A stretch of DNA of 64,000 nt from Fratercula arctica (taxonomy: Eukaryota > Chordata > Aves > Charadriiformes > Alcidae). Every line of letters starts with the position of its first letter. Within the stretch, counting starts at the first letter, position 1. The stretch spans positions 22,096,135-22,160,134 of the forward strand of contig CANTUZ010000012.1 in NCBI GenBank assembly GCA_947846985.1, read 5' to 3'. The translations under genes and the position numbers were made by a program. The notes under the pieces are model-generated. The model had not been told where the DNA came from, did not search any database, and saw only the letters and a list, made by a program, of their open reading frames with translations. Below are positions 1-12,861 of the stretch, in pieces.

Positions 1-127
1 CTTGATCACTTTTTTGCTTTCTTTTCCATAGCACAGTATTTTAGATCTGCTCTATCCCAACTGCACATTCCATCAGATCGCCTAATGCGTAGTTACAAGT
101 TATGAGTGAGAACTCTGTAATGCTTAG

Positions 128-172
128 ATGATAAATTCAGTAAGTGATTTATGATAAATTCAGTAAGTGATT
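128..172. repeat. Tandem duplication, 23-bp period, two copies
   Basis: The 22-bp unit beginning ATGATAAATTCAG occurs at 128-149 and again, identical, at 151-172, separated by one T. It is a simple local duplication with no coding potential. Identical copies suggest it is fairly recent, or that this is a polymorphic two-copy minisatellite. Confidence 0.9.
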
Positions 173-3100
173 CTGAAGACTTTAGAGCAAAAGGGAAGAG
201 CTGCATGGCCTGAAGACTTAATAGTTTGAGACAAATTTGTTTATTTCCCATGTAAGAAAATGGCCTTATGACATCCTCTGTCAGCATAAAGCACTCAAAG
301 GTAATTAATTTCAACTGTATTTCTAGGATGATGCAGGGCTGAGTGTTTATGATGCAAGTATGTTAGATTGTTCAGTTTTGGAGGAATAGATTAACTGTCT
401 TTTTGAGGTTCTGTCTATAGTTTATTTTTTGTGATAGTTCTGATGAAAGTAGGGAGCGCAAGATTTGTTTCTGGGAGGAGGGAGTGAACTGGGAAGGAGA
501 AGAGTTTCTACAGTACCCAAAAGACTTCTCCTCTCTTCATGTCAGATTCAAGGGAGGAAAAATCCCCCCAAATACCATTAAAATGAGCTATGTTCTTAGA
601 GGGCAGCAGAGTGACAGAAAGCGAGCCCTTCTGATACAGCTGACAAGAAAGCAAATCACAGAAGTCAGAAACTATAGACTAGGCTCTGGTCTACTAAAAC
701 CAGTCAGAACAACTGCTATCTTAGTATAGATAAGCTAGCTCTGCCTTTTAACTTTTCCTTAAATCACTAGTTCATTTGATATATTCTTAATCTTTTTTAA
801 GAAACTGGTTCATGTGTATCTTCTTTGTGTTTATATGTGAGCTCAGACTACGAACTGCAGAGATGGCATAATGAAGGTTAATGGCGCTCTCAGTTTCATG
901 TGACTCTCATGAATTAGAAATAACTTACTAAAACAGAGGAGGCTCAACAAAATCAAATCTAAAAATACTTCCTGCAGAGTTCATAACAGACTAAATGATG
1001 CTTCCAGACAGCTGCAATATAATTTTGCCAAACTGAAATAAAATAAATGCCAAGGAAGTGTCAGAGTGAACAAAGGAAGGGCCCCTCCTGTGTTGCTTTT
1101 TTTTCTGCATTATTCCTTTAGTAAACAGGAATGGAATAAGAATGGAAAGAACCAGAAACATTAAAAACCAAACAGGTCTGGACCACTCCTTCCTCCAGTT
1201 GATACAGGAGTATACATTTCGGAAATCTCTCATAATTTGAAATCAAACACACAAACAGCATTCGCTCCCTTATTTGGTAAACACTGGAAGCATTATGAAC
1301 TCAGCATTGTATTGTGAAATCAGCTGTGTGACTGCTGAGGAAACTATGGAAGAATGAGTCCTGTGCTTTTGTTCTTCTCGCAGAGCACTATATAGCATTT
1401 CAAGGCAGGGAGGAATACAAAAATGGATACAGGCTTGCCTCTTCTCTTCCCAAGATACCTGCCACTGCAAATGAACCAGTGTGACAAGAAATGTAAATAC
1501 TTTATTATATTAATAGCAATAATTAACATCTTTGGGAGGAAAGGGGGAAACAATTCTTTGTGCTGTTCATGTAATAGTAAAACAATCTAATACTCATTAA
1601 GAATTGTATCCCCAGGGCATAATTTGGAGGTGGACGACCTATATAGTTTCCAAAGTCTTAATCTTTTAAAGAGAGGAAGTGGTCTTAGATCATCTGGAAA
1701 TGAGTTGTACTTTACGCACTAGAAAAGCTTGAAGGGTTTGGAACACAATTTTCATTAAGGACAAGGGGTCAATTTGTGTCACTTGGCAAATAATTCTACT
1801 GCACTTTCATCTTTTAAGGTTCAGTCAGTAAAGAGTAAATTAATTTTACAGTGAGGGTTTCCTGACAGGCATGCTGTAGAAACTCCATGGAAGTGGAAGC
1901 CCTCCCAGCAGCACAGTTAATCAGCCAACTCCCAAGTGCCATAGGAGCTCCTCAGGACTCCACAAAACTACTTCATGTGGGTTAATTGTAGGTTATCCAA
2001 CCTCATGTTCTTTATTCAACCAAATTTTACTTCACCGAAAGATATTAAGTATTTAAGACCAGAACAAGTCTGAGTGAACTCTTTTCCATTTCATTGTCTT
2101 TCAAATTGCTCCTTAATTTCTCTTCGGTGATAATAATGATTTTAATTTAGACAGAGACTTTAATCTAAGGATGTCAGTCCAGCCCAGCAAAAAAGAGCAG
2201 CTCGAAAATCCTGTTACCTCCCATACGGTATGAACAGTCTGTGTTCTTGTCATGGATATGAAACTACAGTTAAATTCCTAAAACCCTGGAGTGACTGCAA
2301 TACAGACAGAACTGAATGTAACATCTGTTGATTGTAGTTGAATACTCTTGTGATGAAACCTAAGCCCCTAAGCTGTAGGTTTGGTATAAAAAGGATATCC
2401 TATATATGATATAAATATATCTTTTGTATAACTCTCAGTAGCATGTCTATATGCTACTTCAAAATGTATGGAGAATATACGTGCATGTATGAGACAACAT
2501 CACATAAATGCACTTTGTTTCTAGATTATGTACAATAAATGCTAAACACTAGGTGACAACATATTATCTCACCATTAAACATGGTAAATCGTATGTTATT
2601 GTGAAGCAATTGTTATGAAGAGCTAAATTCCTAAATTCTTATTCAGTTAGGCAGGCTAAGGATTAAGGATTTTGCTCCATATTGTCTGTTCACCAAACAT
2701 AATTACTTGGTTGCAAGTGTGCATGGTAAAAGAAATTGTGTTGTCTGTCACTGTGTACAGGAACAAAAGATATCGTTCTCTTTTTCACACTCTGCTATTG
2801 CACTGTTCTCAAAATAGTCTCTGAAAATTGAGCTGAAAGAAAAGACATGAATTCAAAACTACTATATCTGTGTTTTGTAGATTTCCAGTCTTGGTGTTAG
2901 CAAATAATGAAACAGTGTCTGCATGATAACTAATAGAAAAATGATTAGCAAAATCCTTAGCAAGTATAAATGATGCTTAGCTCCATAGGCCTTTCTGTGT
3001 ATGAAACACAACTCTGAGCTTATCTTAAGGTGGTTGTTAACGGTGACGCTGACTATTAAATGTCAATGTATTATGCAAATTTAGCTGTCTTCTCAAAAAG

Positions 3101-5570
3101 TATTGAGCCCCATTGTGTCTTGATATCTATGAGTAAACCTGGAGTGACCATCTTCAAAATAGCACCTTGTTTACACCAGTTTAAGGGATGTCGGAATTTT
3201 GTTCTCTGGACATTGCTTTTACTCATTGGTTCACCAGATAAATAGAATGAAAACACTCAGGATGATCTATCCTTTCCAAAGCATAATAATTCTGTTTATT
3301 GTCTGGGGGGAAAAATCTTAATACCTGCCTGATAAACTCAGAGCAACTTGTAATAATGGACGTGTTTGTTGGAGTATGCTGATTTATTTGACTGGTAAGG
3401 TCTTATCAGAATAAAATATTTATGCAACAGTTTCACATAGCTGATGATGAACAGGGAGTAAATAGCAGCATGACTTTCATTGTTAAAAATCTTTCAAGGA
3501 GAGGAGAAAAGGAAATTGAGGATTCCACTGCACATAAAGCAGTTAGACTTCTCTTTAGGACTAGAATGGGTCCAGCTCCTGACCCAGCTTGACTTCTCTG
3601 AGAACCTCTGGTGACAGAAATGACCCTATTTTGTTATTTCTGTCTTGTTATTTCTGCTTAGGATTCCTTTAGTGAGGAGGAGGGAAGGAGAAAATGGGGG
3701 CAAGGATGTTAAATAACGGTGGCCAGATCCTGTCTCATCTCCCTAGCTTTTTAGTGCTGTGTGGGTGTCAGGCCCAGGCATAGCCAGTAATTACTGGCTT
3801 GGGGACAGCAGGATCACTCTAGGACTCAGTGACACCACAAAATTATGACAAAGAATTTAGTTAGAGTCAGATCCTGAACTGGTATAATTCTGCATGTCTG
3901 ACGGTGCTCAGGGGCTGCAGTGTCTCTCAGTTAGAAGTAGAGGCCAGAGTTAAGGTAATGTTATGCTATCCTTGTGCACGATATACAACCTGAACGGCCA
4001 AAGCAAAACAGCTTATCAGAAGGGTTACAAGCATCCTCAGTATAATTCTGTTTTGTTCTTTCAAAATATCTGGAGCCCACAGATTCATTCAAGCAATATG
4101 CTGCCTGCATTGATCTGCTGTGGATGGCTCCTTCCCTTAAAGTACAATCACTTTGTCTGGTATTAATGAAGAAATTAACTTTAATTCCCATTCTCGCTTT
4201 CCTGCAGCTCATATATTGGCTTTTACAGTTCTCAGCTTCAGAAGTTTCTTTTTCCCTTTCATGAATCTTTGGAAATGGCAGAGCAAAAATGTCTAAGAAA
4301 TCCAAACTTGGGGAAACTTTCAAAAGGGGTTTTGGCTTTTTCAGGCAGTAAAAGAAAAAGAATACTGAAATAGGAAAATAAAATCATTCTTTTCCCCAAG
4401 GACTTGGAGTGCAGTGTGATTGTATTTTTCTGATAAAATGGATTTTATAACTCTGCAGCATGAATAAATAAAAACTGTAAACCAGTTCTGTAAGACAGAA
4501 CTTTTAGGATCAGATACCTCTCTGATGTTCTTTGGTCATAAGTCAATCCTTAGTCTCTGCCTCTCTTTCCCTGCTGCAGTGCAGATATTGATTGCAACTA
4601 CATTGATTCTTGAACAGAAACATTGGCCGAGGTGTCCTAAAGCTTTTTAACTGTACCTCAGACTAACTTAACTCCAACATGTTCCTTTTCTAGTTAAAGA
4701 ATAAGGAAATTTATTGCCCTGAGACTGTGATACACAAATCCCTTGTGAACCCCATGATAACAGTCATCTTGTTTACTCTGTTTAACCTTTCTCATATGGA
4801 AGTTATCTGTTGTTTCTTCTGGCTACTGTATGATTTCCTCAAAAGAAAAAATCTAAACAGAACCAGAAGAGGATGGCTTAGCAGTTCCCAGGAACACAAT
4901 GAAAGATTTACTCCTCAATAGCAGAGTTCAAAGCAAATCCATACTCTGGATCCATTCATAATTATATATTCATAGTAGGCCTACAGCACAATATTTGTTT
5001 CCCAGATAGACAAGAAAATGTCGGCATTACCTTGAGAAGTTTTTAGTAACATTTTTTATATTAGTGAAAGGCTATTAGGTCTCGTGAAGTTCTGGAAAAC
5101 ACCTTCTGGACTCATTGTATACTCCATCTGTTACCTGTCAGAAAGACAACTGTTGGAGCTGGGCAGACTGTTTGCAGAAAATATCATGTGGTCTTGTTGT
5201 CTAACCACAAAGTAACTGATATCAGACTGGTGTCCTCGAGTGCCTTTGGCAAAAGCTGAAGTATGGACCCACCTGAAACCTTTCCTTGAAGATTTGTTAC
5301 AAATCTGTCTCTGAAAGCATCTGACATTCCAGTTTATATGGTTAATTTTGACTGGTCAGATTAGTCATATGTGCTTGTTTTTTGAATCCTGACAGGACAA
5401 GTATTTCTAGTGTAAATACTTGTCTAATTTAAGAACATGAATTTCTGCAAGTAATTAAGCTTGCAACTTTAGAATTGTATGTATATCTACGCTGTTGAAA
5501 ATCTAATACCAAAAATGGTCTTGAAAATGAACAAAGTGAAAGCATAAGTATGGATGATAGTAGTTTTTCT

Positions 5571-5611
5571 GGTTTGGTTTTTTTTTTTTGTTTGTTTGTT
5601 TGTTTTTTTTT
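5571..5611. repeat. T-rich tract with (GTTT)n core
   Basis: A run of about 12 T is followed by four GTTT units and a further run of T. This is a simple-sequence tract. It could be the decayed poly-A tail of a minus-strand retroposed sequence, but no body of such an element is recognisable beside it. Confidence 0.85.
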
Positions 5612-8600
5612 AATCTTAGTGAAATATCCTGATAATATTTGCTTAAGTCTTAGTACAATGTGAGAGAATACTAAGAGTTAGAAATGCTATTTCCTGTCTT
5701 GGTAGCAACATAGGAAATGCAATCTCACCTGAGAATAGTATTGATATTGTCATTTATAATGTGAACTAATACGATGACTTCTATTCATACACATGCATCT
5801 GTCTATCTATCTAGACCCATCTTGCAAAGATCTATACATTATAGTAGGAAAAATAAGCAAATAAAACTGAAAAATTATTTTAAAATCCAAGCATGTCATT
5901 TTCCCCCTTATCCTTTAAAATGCATTTATGTCCTTGTGCTCATTATTTAAAGATATGAATAAATGACTTCAAAATCTAGCAAATGATGTTGCAAGAAACT
6001 ATAAAACTAGTAGGAAAGAGCTTTTTTCTTTGTTGCAAGCTACTTGAGACTAATGGCTAGCTAAAGAGTGATAAAACCTCGGAACAGCTGTAAATCACAT
6101 GGTGTAGGAGTCTGTTTCAAATATATAGTAGCTTATTCCTTGCTTTGTTTGCTTTCTGACACGTTGCTCAGAGATATGTTGAAGGAAAATCAATCTTCTC
6201 TTAGTCTTTTACTCTTCCCTGCCATTGAATAGTACTTAATATTCTTCTGTAAGGCTTCAGTGACTGATCCCTTTCTTTCTCTTTTTATCCTTGAATCTAT
6301 ACGAGTCAGAGATCCCTTGCCTGTTTTCTCTAATTTTTCATATTTTTTTGGCATTACTTTCTAAAAAGTACAACAGGAACATATATTTCTCCTCCCTACT
6401 AATCAGGGAAACAGATACTGCTTTGTAAGCATTACTTAACTCTGTGTGGTTTTCTCTTAAACAGCAGTAGGGACTGAGTCTGAGTATGAAGAACTGGGGA
6501 AAAAAATGGCAGCAGTGGAATGTGCTAGGCTGTCATACTCTTCTGAGAAGTGCTGAGCCCCCCATCGCATAGTTAAAAATAGACTGCGCTGTATACTTAA
6601 TAATAAAGCTAAGCAGATAATTTGATCTAAACAATTTAACAAAATTAGCTTCCTCTTTACTAGAATCAGTCTACAGACAGAGTACTATTTTCAGCAACAT
6701 TTCTATAAATATTTCCTGGTTGTGTAGCTATTTTATGAATAATTCACAAAACTGAATGCGAAAATTTGAGCTACTTTGGATTGATAAGCCACAGAATATA
6801 TTGGTATTTCTTAAATGAGTAGACAAAATTTGTTATCCCGTACAAATGCAAGTACAAATTATAAACTAAGGTTCAAAAATATATTGCAATAGTCACCCAG
6901 CAGTCTCCTCTGTTCCCTACTTTGCTTGCTAGAAAAGGAGTACAAATAATTTTTAACCTACATTTGTTTAAAAATTCGAATGACTATTTGTGAAAGATTT
7001 TCTTTCTATTTTCCTTCCTATCTACTGAGGACAGTGCATTAGGAAAGAAAAATACTGACTCATTTAATCTTTTTCATCCTTGGGAGAGGAGCATCTTGCA
7101 CTGCTGTGTTTGTCCATCAAGGAGATAATCTTTGGTGGGCATAGGCCTACTGACCTGGTCACAGGTGTGGTAACATTCTAACTCACAACTGATTGATGTT
7201 GCAAGTGAGAAGTGAACCTTGCCTTCCTGCTGTGGCCATCACTTTCTCTTCGGAGACCTCTTAGTTTTGTCCTTGGTAGCGGGAGGTATAGCCGATAGCC
7301 GTAGGGCTTTCTTTAGGCAAACAGCAGTGTATTTTCTAATGAAAAATATCCTGGTCACAATCTGCTTTGGTACTGTTAATCTTACTTTTAATATGCTCTT
7401 TTATTAATAGGTCAGTACCTTTATGAAAGACAAAATAGTCCTCAAGATATTATCATGTTTTTTCAGATATTTCATTTTTCAGTGTTTCCAGAGTGTTCCC
7501 AGTAGAATTATTTATTTTAATCTCACATCATATCATTTGGGTTTCCTGTTATCTTCCCTTTCTAAGCCTATTCCTTCCACTTTTCAGAGTACCTTGTAGA
7601 TTTTTCACAATGTGCCCACCATTTAGCACATTCTGCTAAGTCCTTATCATTGCCATCCTTCTTCCCATCGCAAGCTATCACAGTACCAAGTTGGTTCATT
7701 TCAGATTGATTTTGTATTTTATCCTATAAGGATGATATCTCATGCATTCAGTGTTTATAATATAGGCATTGTTCCAAACAACACAATTCAGAAGAAACAA
7801 TTTTTTGTGCCATGTGACAAGTGAAGTAGCAAAAGAAGTATCTGGATGCATTTATCTGCTCAGTTATGATTTTCTAAGTCTGGGCTCTTGAGCCATTAGT
7901 TCTGTGTTCAGGCTTTGGCTATAAGCCCACGTAAGGCTAGTTAAAGGCATCTAACCAGGTTCCCCTTGGCTTTGGTGGGAGACAAACCCAAGAAGAAAAG
8001 CTGCAAAGAAGTTCCAGTGCCCACTGACCTTGACTGGACACTGAACAAGTCAAGCCTCCAGATGTACCCTGGCATTTATCTACTGCTCGGTCTGGAGGCA
8101 GTCTTCATCCCCAAGAGGTGTTTCACTTGTAGAAAACAGATTTTTTAAAGGAATGTACCAGAAACTATACCTATCATGCTGGTTCTCGCTTCAGAATCAG
8201 TGGTACAAAAAATTGAGAAGAAAGGCCCAGTGAAAATGATAACGTTCTTGCCCCTCAACAAGTACAGAATAACAATTACCATTTTGGAGGGAGAAGAAAG
8301 GAGAAGCTAAGGACTTTGGTATGAAATTAGCTAATAATAGCGTATTTTCTGCAGAGGAAGCAAAAATATTAGAAAAGAAAGCACATTTACTAGTTTACTT
8401 TCTTAAAAATAGCAAATATTTGGGAAACTAATGATGACATGAGACAGTAAGTGTTTAGAACTGTAATTTCCTGAAACTTTGAAGAACTTATGATGAGAAT
8501 GATGTCGTAGGCATCTTAGTATTTTGTAATTTCTAGTACTTCTCCTGATTCAAATGCATTGGACCAGCACTAACTTACATACAATATTATTTTGTAAGAG

Positions 8601-9618
8601 AGACTTGAATGAATGTTCCAGATGTGGTGCTGAGAAATATTTAAAAGCTGTTTAAATTGAAAGAAACTCTAAAGATCTCAGAAAATTGCAATAGCAACAT
8701 TCACTCTAGATAAGGACAAGAGCAATTATTTAAAGCCAGTAGGATACCATATGTAAATGTAAGGCCAGTAATTGGAACTTTGGATACACTAATTTTACTC
8801 TGTCACTGCAGTGAAGATACTCACATTTGCTGACTTGAACTTTAACACAATACGTATATGGTTATGAGAAAGCAAGTCCAGAGGGCACAGAAAGATCAGC
8901 AAAAGATGACGACTACAGCACAGAAATTTGAACTCCTTGAATTGTGCTGCGTAGCTTGCTGATCACAGCAAGAAGTATGGAAGGGAAAGAAGGTAGACAT
9001 GTATTGCTATATCATCTGTCAATACAGAAGTATTTGTTTTAGCAGTCTCTGCAGGACTAGTATAGCAGAAGGTAATTAAAAATTATTTTTCTAAACTTAT
9101 TAAAAAGGATTAGAATGCAAATCAGCTATTTAACCTTGTGATGGCCACAACTGACAAATTTTTTGATGTCATAAGTTAACCTGTAATATCACAGAATGTA
9201 GAAATATGTGGTGTATATGTAACTCCAGAAGTTTTATGTGCAAATTCAGTAGAGAAGTAAAGATACAGCCAATCTCACTATTTATACACTTTCCTACCTT
9301 AGAGGAACTTCTCTTATCATTTGCCTCTGGTTTCAGTATAGTTTTCTGGGCCAGGAGGGACTTCTGTAAGTCTGGAAACTTTAATTTCTGTGTGACATCC
9401 AGTTTACTCATGTACCTTTCAGCTGCATTTTTGCATATCTAGTTTCATTGCACGTGTTACTAACACACGTACTCTTGAGCTGGTTAAACAGTAATGTCTG
9501 TATCATTTTCACGTATTAATCATAAAGAGAAATAAAAGCAAGAGCACTTGCAAAATTTGTGTTGGGGATCAAGGAGGTGTCTGGGAGTCAGTAAATTCTT
9601 GCCTGTTACGTGGCAGGC

Positions 9619-9658
9619 AGAGGGGGAATTAGCCCCTCTAATAGAGGGGGGATTAGCC
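9619..9658. repeat. Direct repeat overlapping a perfect hairpin
   Basis: A 16-bp unit, AGAGGGGGAATTAGCC, sits at 9619-9634 and recurs with one change at 9643-9658. Between and within the copies, CCCCTCT (9633-9639), loop AAT and AGAGGGG (9643-9649) make a perfect 7-bp stem. The G-rich/C-rich character stands out from the AT-rich surroundings. Confidence 0.85.
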
Positions 9659-10793
9659 TTTAGGTTAAAGAGTCAGAGGGGAACTTGAGGCTTTGAAAAA
9701 ACAAAAATGCAGGAGACCATATTCTTTGCTTGTGGCTAAAGCTGATCTTCCTGGGAGATTGTTAGCACATATGTTTTTAATGTTTTGATAGTTGTGTGTG
9801 TATTCAGAGACAGGATGGAAAACAGGTCAGTGGCAATCTTTGTGTCTTGAGCTGTTTTTAGGATACATTCAAACAGGACTGACTATTGTTGCAAGTCAGA
9901 GAACAAGCCTATCCATGAAGCGTATGTCCTCCATGTGGACCAGGAATACACATAGGACAAAGATATGACTCATTCTCCCTATGTGATGTAACATGTATCT
10001 CAAAAAATCTTTCAGAACACCTCAAAAGGAGTATAAGCAGTGGGGACTAAAGAGTTGCTGAAAAATGTATTAAAGCATTGGGAGAGCAGTAGTACTAGAA
10101 TAAATTTATTTAGAAAGGGGGCAGACTGAGAAGTGCAAGAATAATAAATTATTTACAGAAACTAAATTTGTTTATTCTACTGAATTTACTTCAGTGCAAG
10201 TGGGCAAGGATATTATATCCTATGTCTAAAAAAGGAGAGATTTATACCAATACATAATTATTTCTCAAATATAAAAAATAATACAAAACCAGTGTCATTA
10301 AGTAGAAGTCAGTTTAACTAAGAGTCATGGCTGTCAGTTAACTAAGAGTTGTTGTGGACAAAGTGGTAAAGAAGATGGATCACAGTATATTGTACAACTT
10401 TTCTACATCTCCTACAGGACAAAAAAAATGCCCAGGAAATACCTCAGTATCTCACTAACAAAATAATTAAATTTTCCAATCATTCTGAATTGACCAGTCA
10501 AAGAACTTCACTAAGGTCTATGCTTGTGGCCTGTAGTTTGCTGCTGAAGAATTTGAGAAATATAAATTCAGTCTTAATGGCTATTATTAATGATAACATT
10601 GCACTGGGAAGATATATAGAAAATGCCTTAGATATAAATCATGATTGTATAAAAATACCAGTGTTTCTTTTTGCCATCGAGTTTTATAAAGTTCAGTATT
10701 TACTGAAATTTTTTTAGGACCCGATCAAAGCAAACGCCAAAACAAAATTGTATGAGCTCACAATTGCTCTTTGTCTACATTGGATAAACCTAT

Positions 10794-10828
10794 TTTTCCT
10801 CCAGGAAAAAGTTTTCCTCCTGGAAAAA
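10794..10828. repeat. Near-palindromic 17-bp direct repeat
   Basis: TTTTCCTCCAGGAAAAA (10794-10810) is followed after one base by a copy differing at one position (10812-10828). Each copy is itself nearly palindromic (TTTTCC...GGAAAA), so the pair can also fold on itself. Confidence 0.85.
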
Positions 10829-10927
10829 TACCATAGCCAACAGAGCCTGACTGAAAAATGGGAACAGGAACAAAGAAACCATTAGACATCTCAGATTACC
10901 CGAGACATGAGCAGAGGATGTCACATA

Positions 10928-11171
10928 CTGAGCCTTTTGATATGGTATCCTACAGCATTCTTGTAGTCAAACTGGGAAGTTACGAGCTGGATGGGTGGAT
11001 TACACGGCAGGTAGACAAATGTTTGGACTAGTAGTGAGAGGCACTGCTGAGGGGCTGATACTGTTTAACATCTTCAGGATGATGGAGCAGAATGACCCCA
11101 AATTAGTGGAAATAGCAGAAGGTCAGAGCTGCTGTTCAGAGGGGCTCTGAAATGCTGGAGGTATGGGCTGG
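10928..11171 (+). mobile_element. Old CR1 LINE fragment (reverse-transcriptase region)
   Basis: Plus-strand sequence near 10936 translates to FDMVSYSILVVKLGSY and then ELDGW, which resembles the CR1 ORF2 reverse-transcriptase block (F-D-x-V-S-x-x-I-L ... K-L ... DGW). Farther on, about 11051-11075, GLILFNIF matches the family's G-P-x-L-F-N-I-F block. The segment around 11118-11170 (AGAGCTGCTGTTCAGAGGGG, then ATGGGCTGG) also matches the sequence that follows in CR1. Intervening parts are missing and the frame is broken, so this is a dead, internally deleted copy. Edges are approximate. The call rests on my memory of the CR1 consensus; a repeat-library search would settle it. Confidence 0.75.
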
Positions 11172-12446
11172 AAGACCTCCAAAGGTCTCTGCTTGCACTG
11201 ATGAGAAAGTTTCATCACCTATTTTGTATAAAACAGCTTCAGACTATTAAGGAGCTCACGAAAAGGTTTTTGGCATGTATTTAAGGATGCATTTGCCACG
11301 AATAACCAACTACCAAGTACTATTTTAATTTGGTATTGACTAACTGAAAGGTTAATATCATGCCCTGTGTTTGTCCTCAGGAAAACAAGTTTTATTACAC
11401 TACGTTTCATTACGATTTTTTTTTTTTGAGATGCACTTAACTTTTTTTTCATTTAATTTCTATATGTGCATGTCTTGAAATAATTACCAGGAGGGGTAAA
11501 CTCCAAAAGAGCAATCCAAGGTTCCAATTTTGGCAGATTTTACTGTACTGTTGTCATGACGACATCCTGACTGGGGAGCCAGGGCCATAGGACAGATCCT
11601 GGGAATACACTGAGACTGATAGTGGGGAAAGTCTGCCCAGCCCTTTCCTCCTCTTAGCAGATTCATTCCTGAAAGTATGTTCAGTAACTACTGTTCAAGA
11701 TAAATCAGTTATCAGAATAGAAATTATGTCCATGCTGAATAAAGTGAATATAAAGTTGTAACTGACACCTTGAACAAGGCTTTTTGTGTATCTGAAAAAT
11801 AACTACTGATTTGAAAAGTAAATCACTGAGTGTATTAGAAAGGCTAACTCAAAAGAAAATGATCTGTTGAATGATGCTGATCCCATAGGAAATGTAATTT
11901 TACCTTGAAGCAAACAACCACAATTTTGAACATTCTTTGAAACATCTATTTTAAAATAATTCCGTGGCTAAGTTGAGGTGACAGAAGTAACTCTCAAGCT
12001 TGAATTTGCTTTTCAGAAACCCTTTCTTTGAATAAGGTATTTCCAAAAAGCTTTCAATTCATTGTCATGGGCAGGGCATATTATAAATAATTTAGGATGT
12101 CACAGTTCTCCAAGAAAACTTAAGAACTTAGCAATTCTGATTTTGTTAACCAGTATTTTATCGTTCATTTCTACAATGATTTTATTGATGGAATAATTTG
12201 ATTACTTAATATCTGTGTTTTTCTTATTTAATATAGTTGTGACCTTTTGTGATGTCTGAGCTTATCTGACTTTTTTGTAACAAAACACTGGACATACTTA
12301 GTAGTTGATTTCTGCAAATATGATTTAGTTACTAAATATTCAAAGTTCCCTACTTTGTGCTTCAGAAAAAGCGTTATTTGTTGTACATGCGCGTTTGCTA
12401 CTCTGCCTGCCATGCACCTATCTATTCTTTATGCAAGTGCCCAGAA
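11172..12446. other. AT-rich noncoding DNA between CR1 fragment and inverted repeat
   Basis: No exon or RNA gene is supportable. A T-rich run lies near 11417-11427. The approximately 60-codon minus-strand frame at 11484-11666 has no recognisable features and is taken as chance. Confidence 0.6.
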
Positions 12447-12518
12447 ACACCTGTGATGACAGCAAATAATATTGATCTGAGATCTCATTATAAATTCAAA
12501 CCTGTCACACACTTGCTT
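12447..12518 (+). repeat. Left arm of the 415-bp inverted repeat
   Basis: This 72-bp arm contains a 5-nt stretch (CTCAT, 12484-12488) that the right arm lacks. It pairs with 12795-12861. Confidence 0.85.
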
Positions 12519-12794
12519 TGAGAACTGAGAGTGCATATGTCTACAGCTGTATCTAAGTTTATCTTACTGTTCTATTCTATGTACTGTTTATTACTTGGTA
12601 TAGTAGCTCAGTGTTACAACTACACTGTTTTCTATGTATTTTCTTGGAAAAGTCTCAATACCATATATTGAAAATGCACAGAATCTTATTATAAGAAGGT
12701 AGGTTTCTTAGAATAATATGTAAGAGGTTATACAAAATGAAAAAAATAATTGCAGTTGGAAGGCTGAGACTGAACAACCCAATTTAATATGACT

Positions 12795-12861
12795 AAGCAA
12801 GTGTGTCACAGGTTTGTGTTTATAATCTCAGATCAATAATATTTGCTGTCACCACAGGTGT
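12795..12861 (-). repeat. Right arm of the 415-bp inverted repeat
   Basis: This 67-bp arm is the reverse complement of 12447-12518 with five mismatches and one gap. Confidence 0.85.

Larger units (their letters stand above)
1..10927. other. AT-rich noncoding DNA, possible first intron of the minus-strand gene
   Basis: I see no supportable exon, RNA gene or intact mobile element here. Open frames are short (the longest, about 120 codons on the minus strand near 3961-4323, shows no domain), as expected by chance in AT-rich DNA. The stretch lies downstream of the minus-strand first exon at 21284-21352, so it may be intron 1 or may lie beyond the gene. Small repeats inside it are listed separately. 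Confidence 0.6.
12447..12861. repeat. Long inverted repeat: about 70-bp arms around a 276-bp spacer
   Basis: The left arm (12447-12518) and the right arm (12795-12861) are reverse complements. Aligned by eye, 62 of 67 positions match, with one 5-nt gap (CTCAT present only in the left arm). The left arm starts ACACCTGTGATGACAGC and the right arm ends GCTGTCACCACAGGTGT. Similarity stops abruptly at both outer and inner ends. The layout fits a small non-autonomous DNA transposon (MITE-like) with long terminal inverted repeats, or a locally generated inverted duplication. No convincing target-site duplication is visible: flanks are CAGAA on the left and AATGT on the right, sharing at most AA. If transcribed, the arms would pair into a long double-stranded stem. 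Confidence 0.85.

Noticed and set aside
3961..4323. 120-codon minus-strand open frame
   Set aside because: No recognisable features and no splice or promoter context.
7966..8148. 60-codon plus-strand frame beginning at a TTG codon, with a lysine-rich start
   Set aside because: No ATG start, no splice sites that make an exon and no known family. It is too short to support alone.
9682..9698. 17-bp exact match to 61544-61560 (AACTTGAGGCTTTGAAA)
   Set aside because: Flanks do not align, and one such match is not far from chance expectation in AT-biased DNA of this length.
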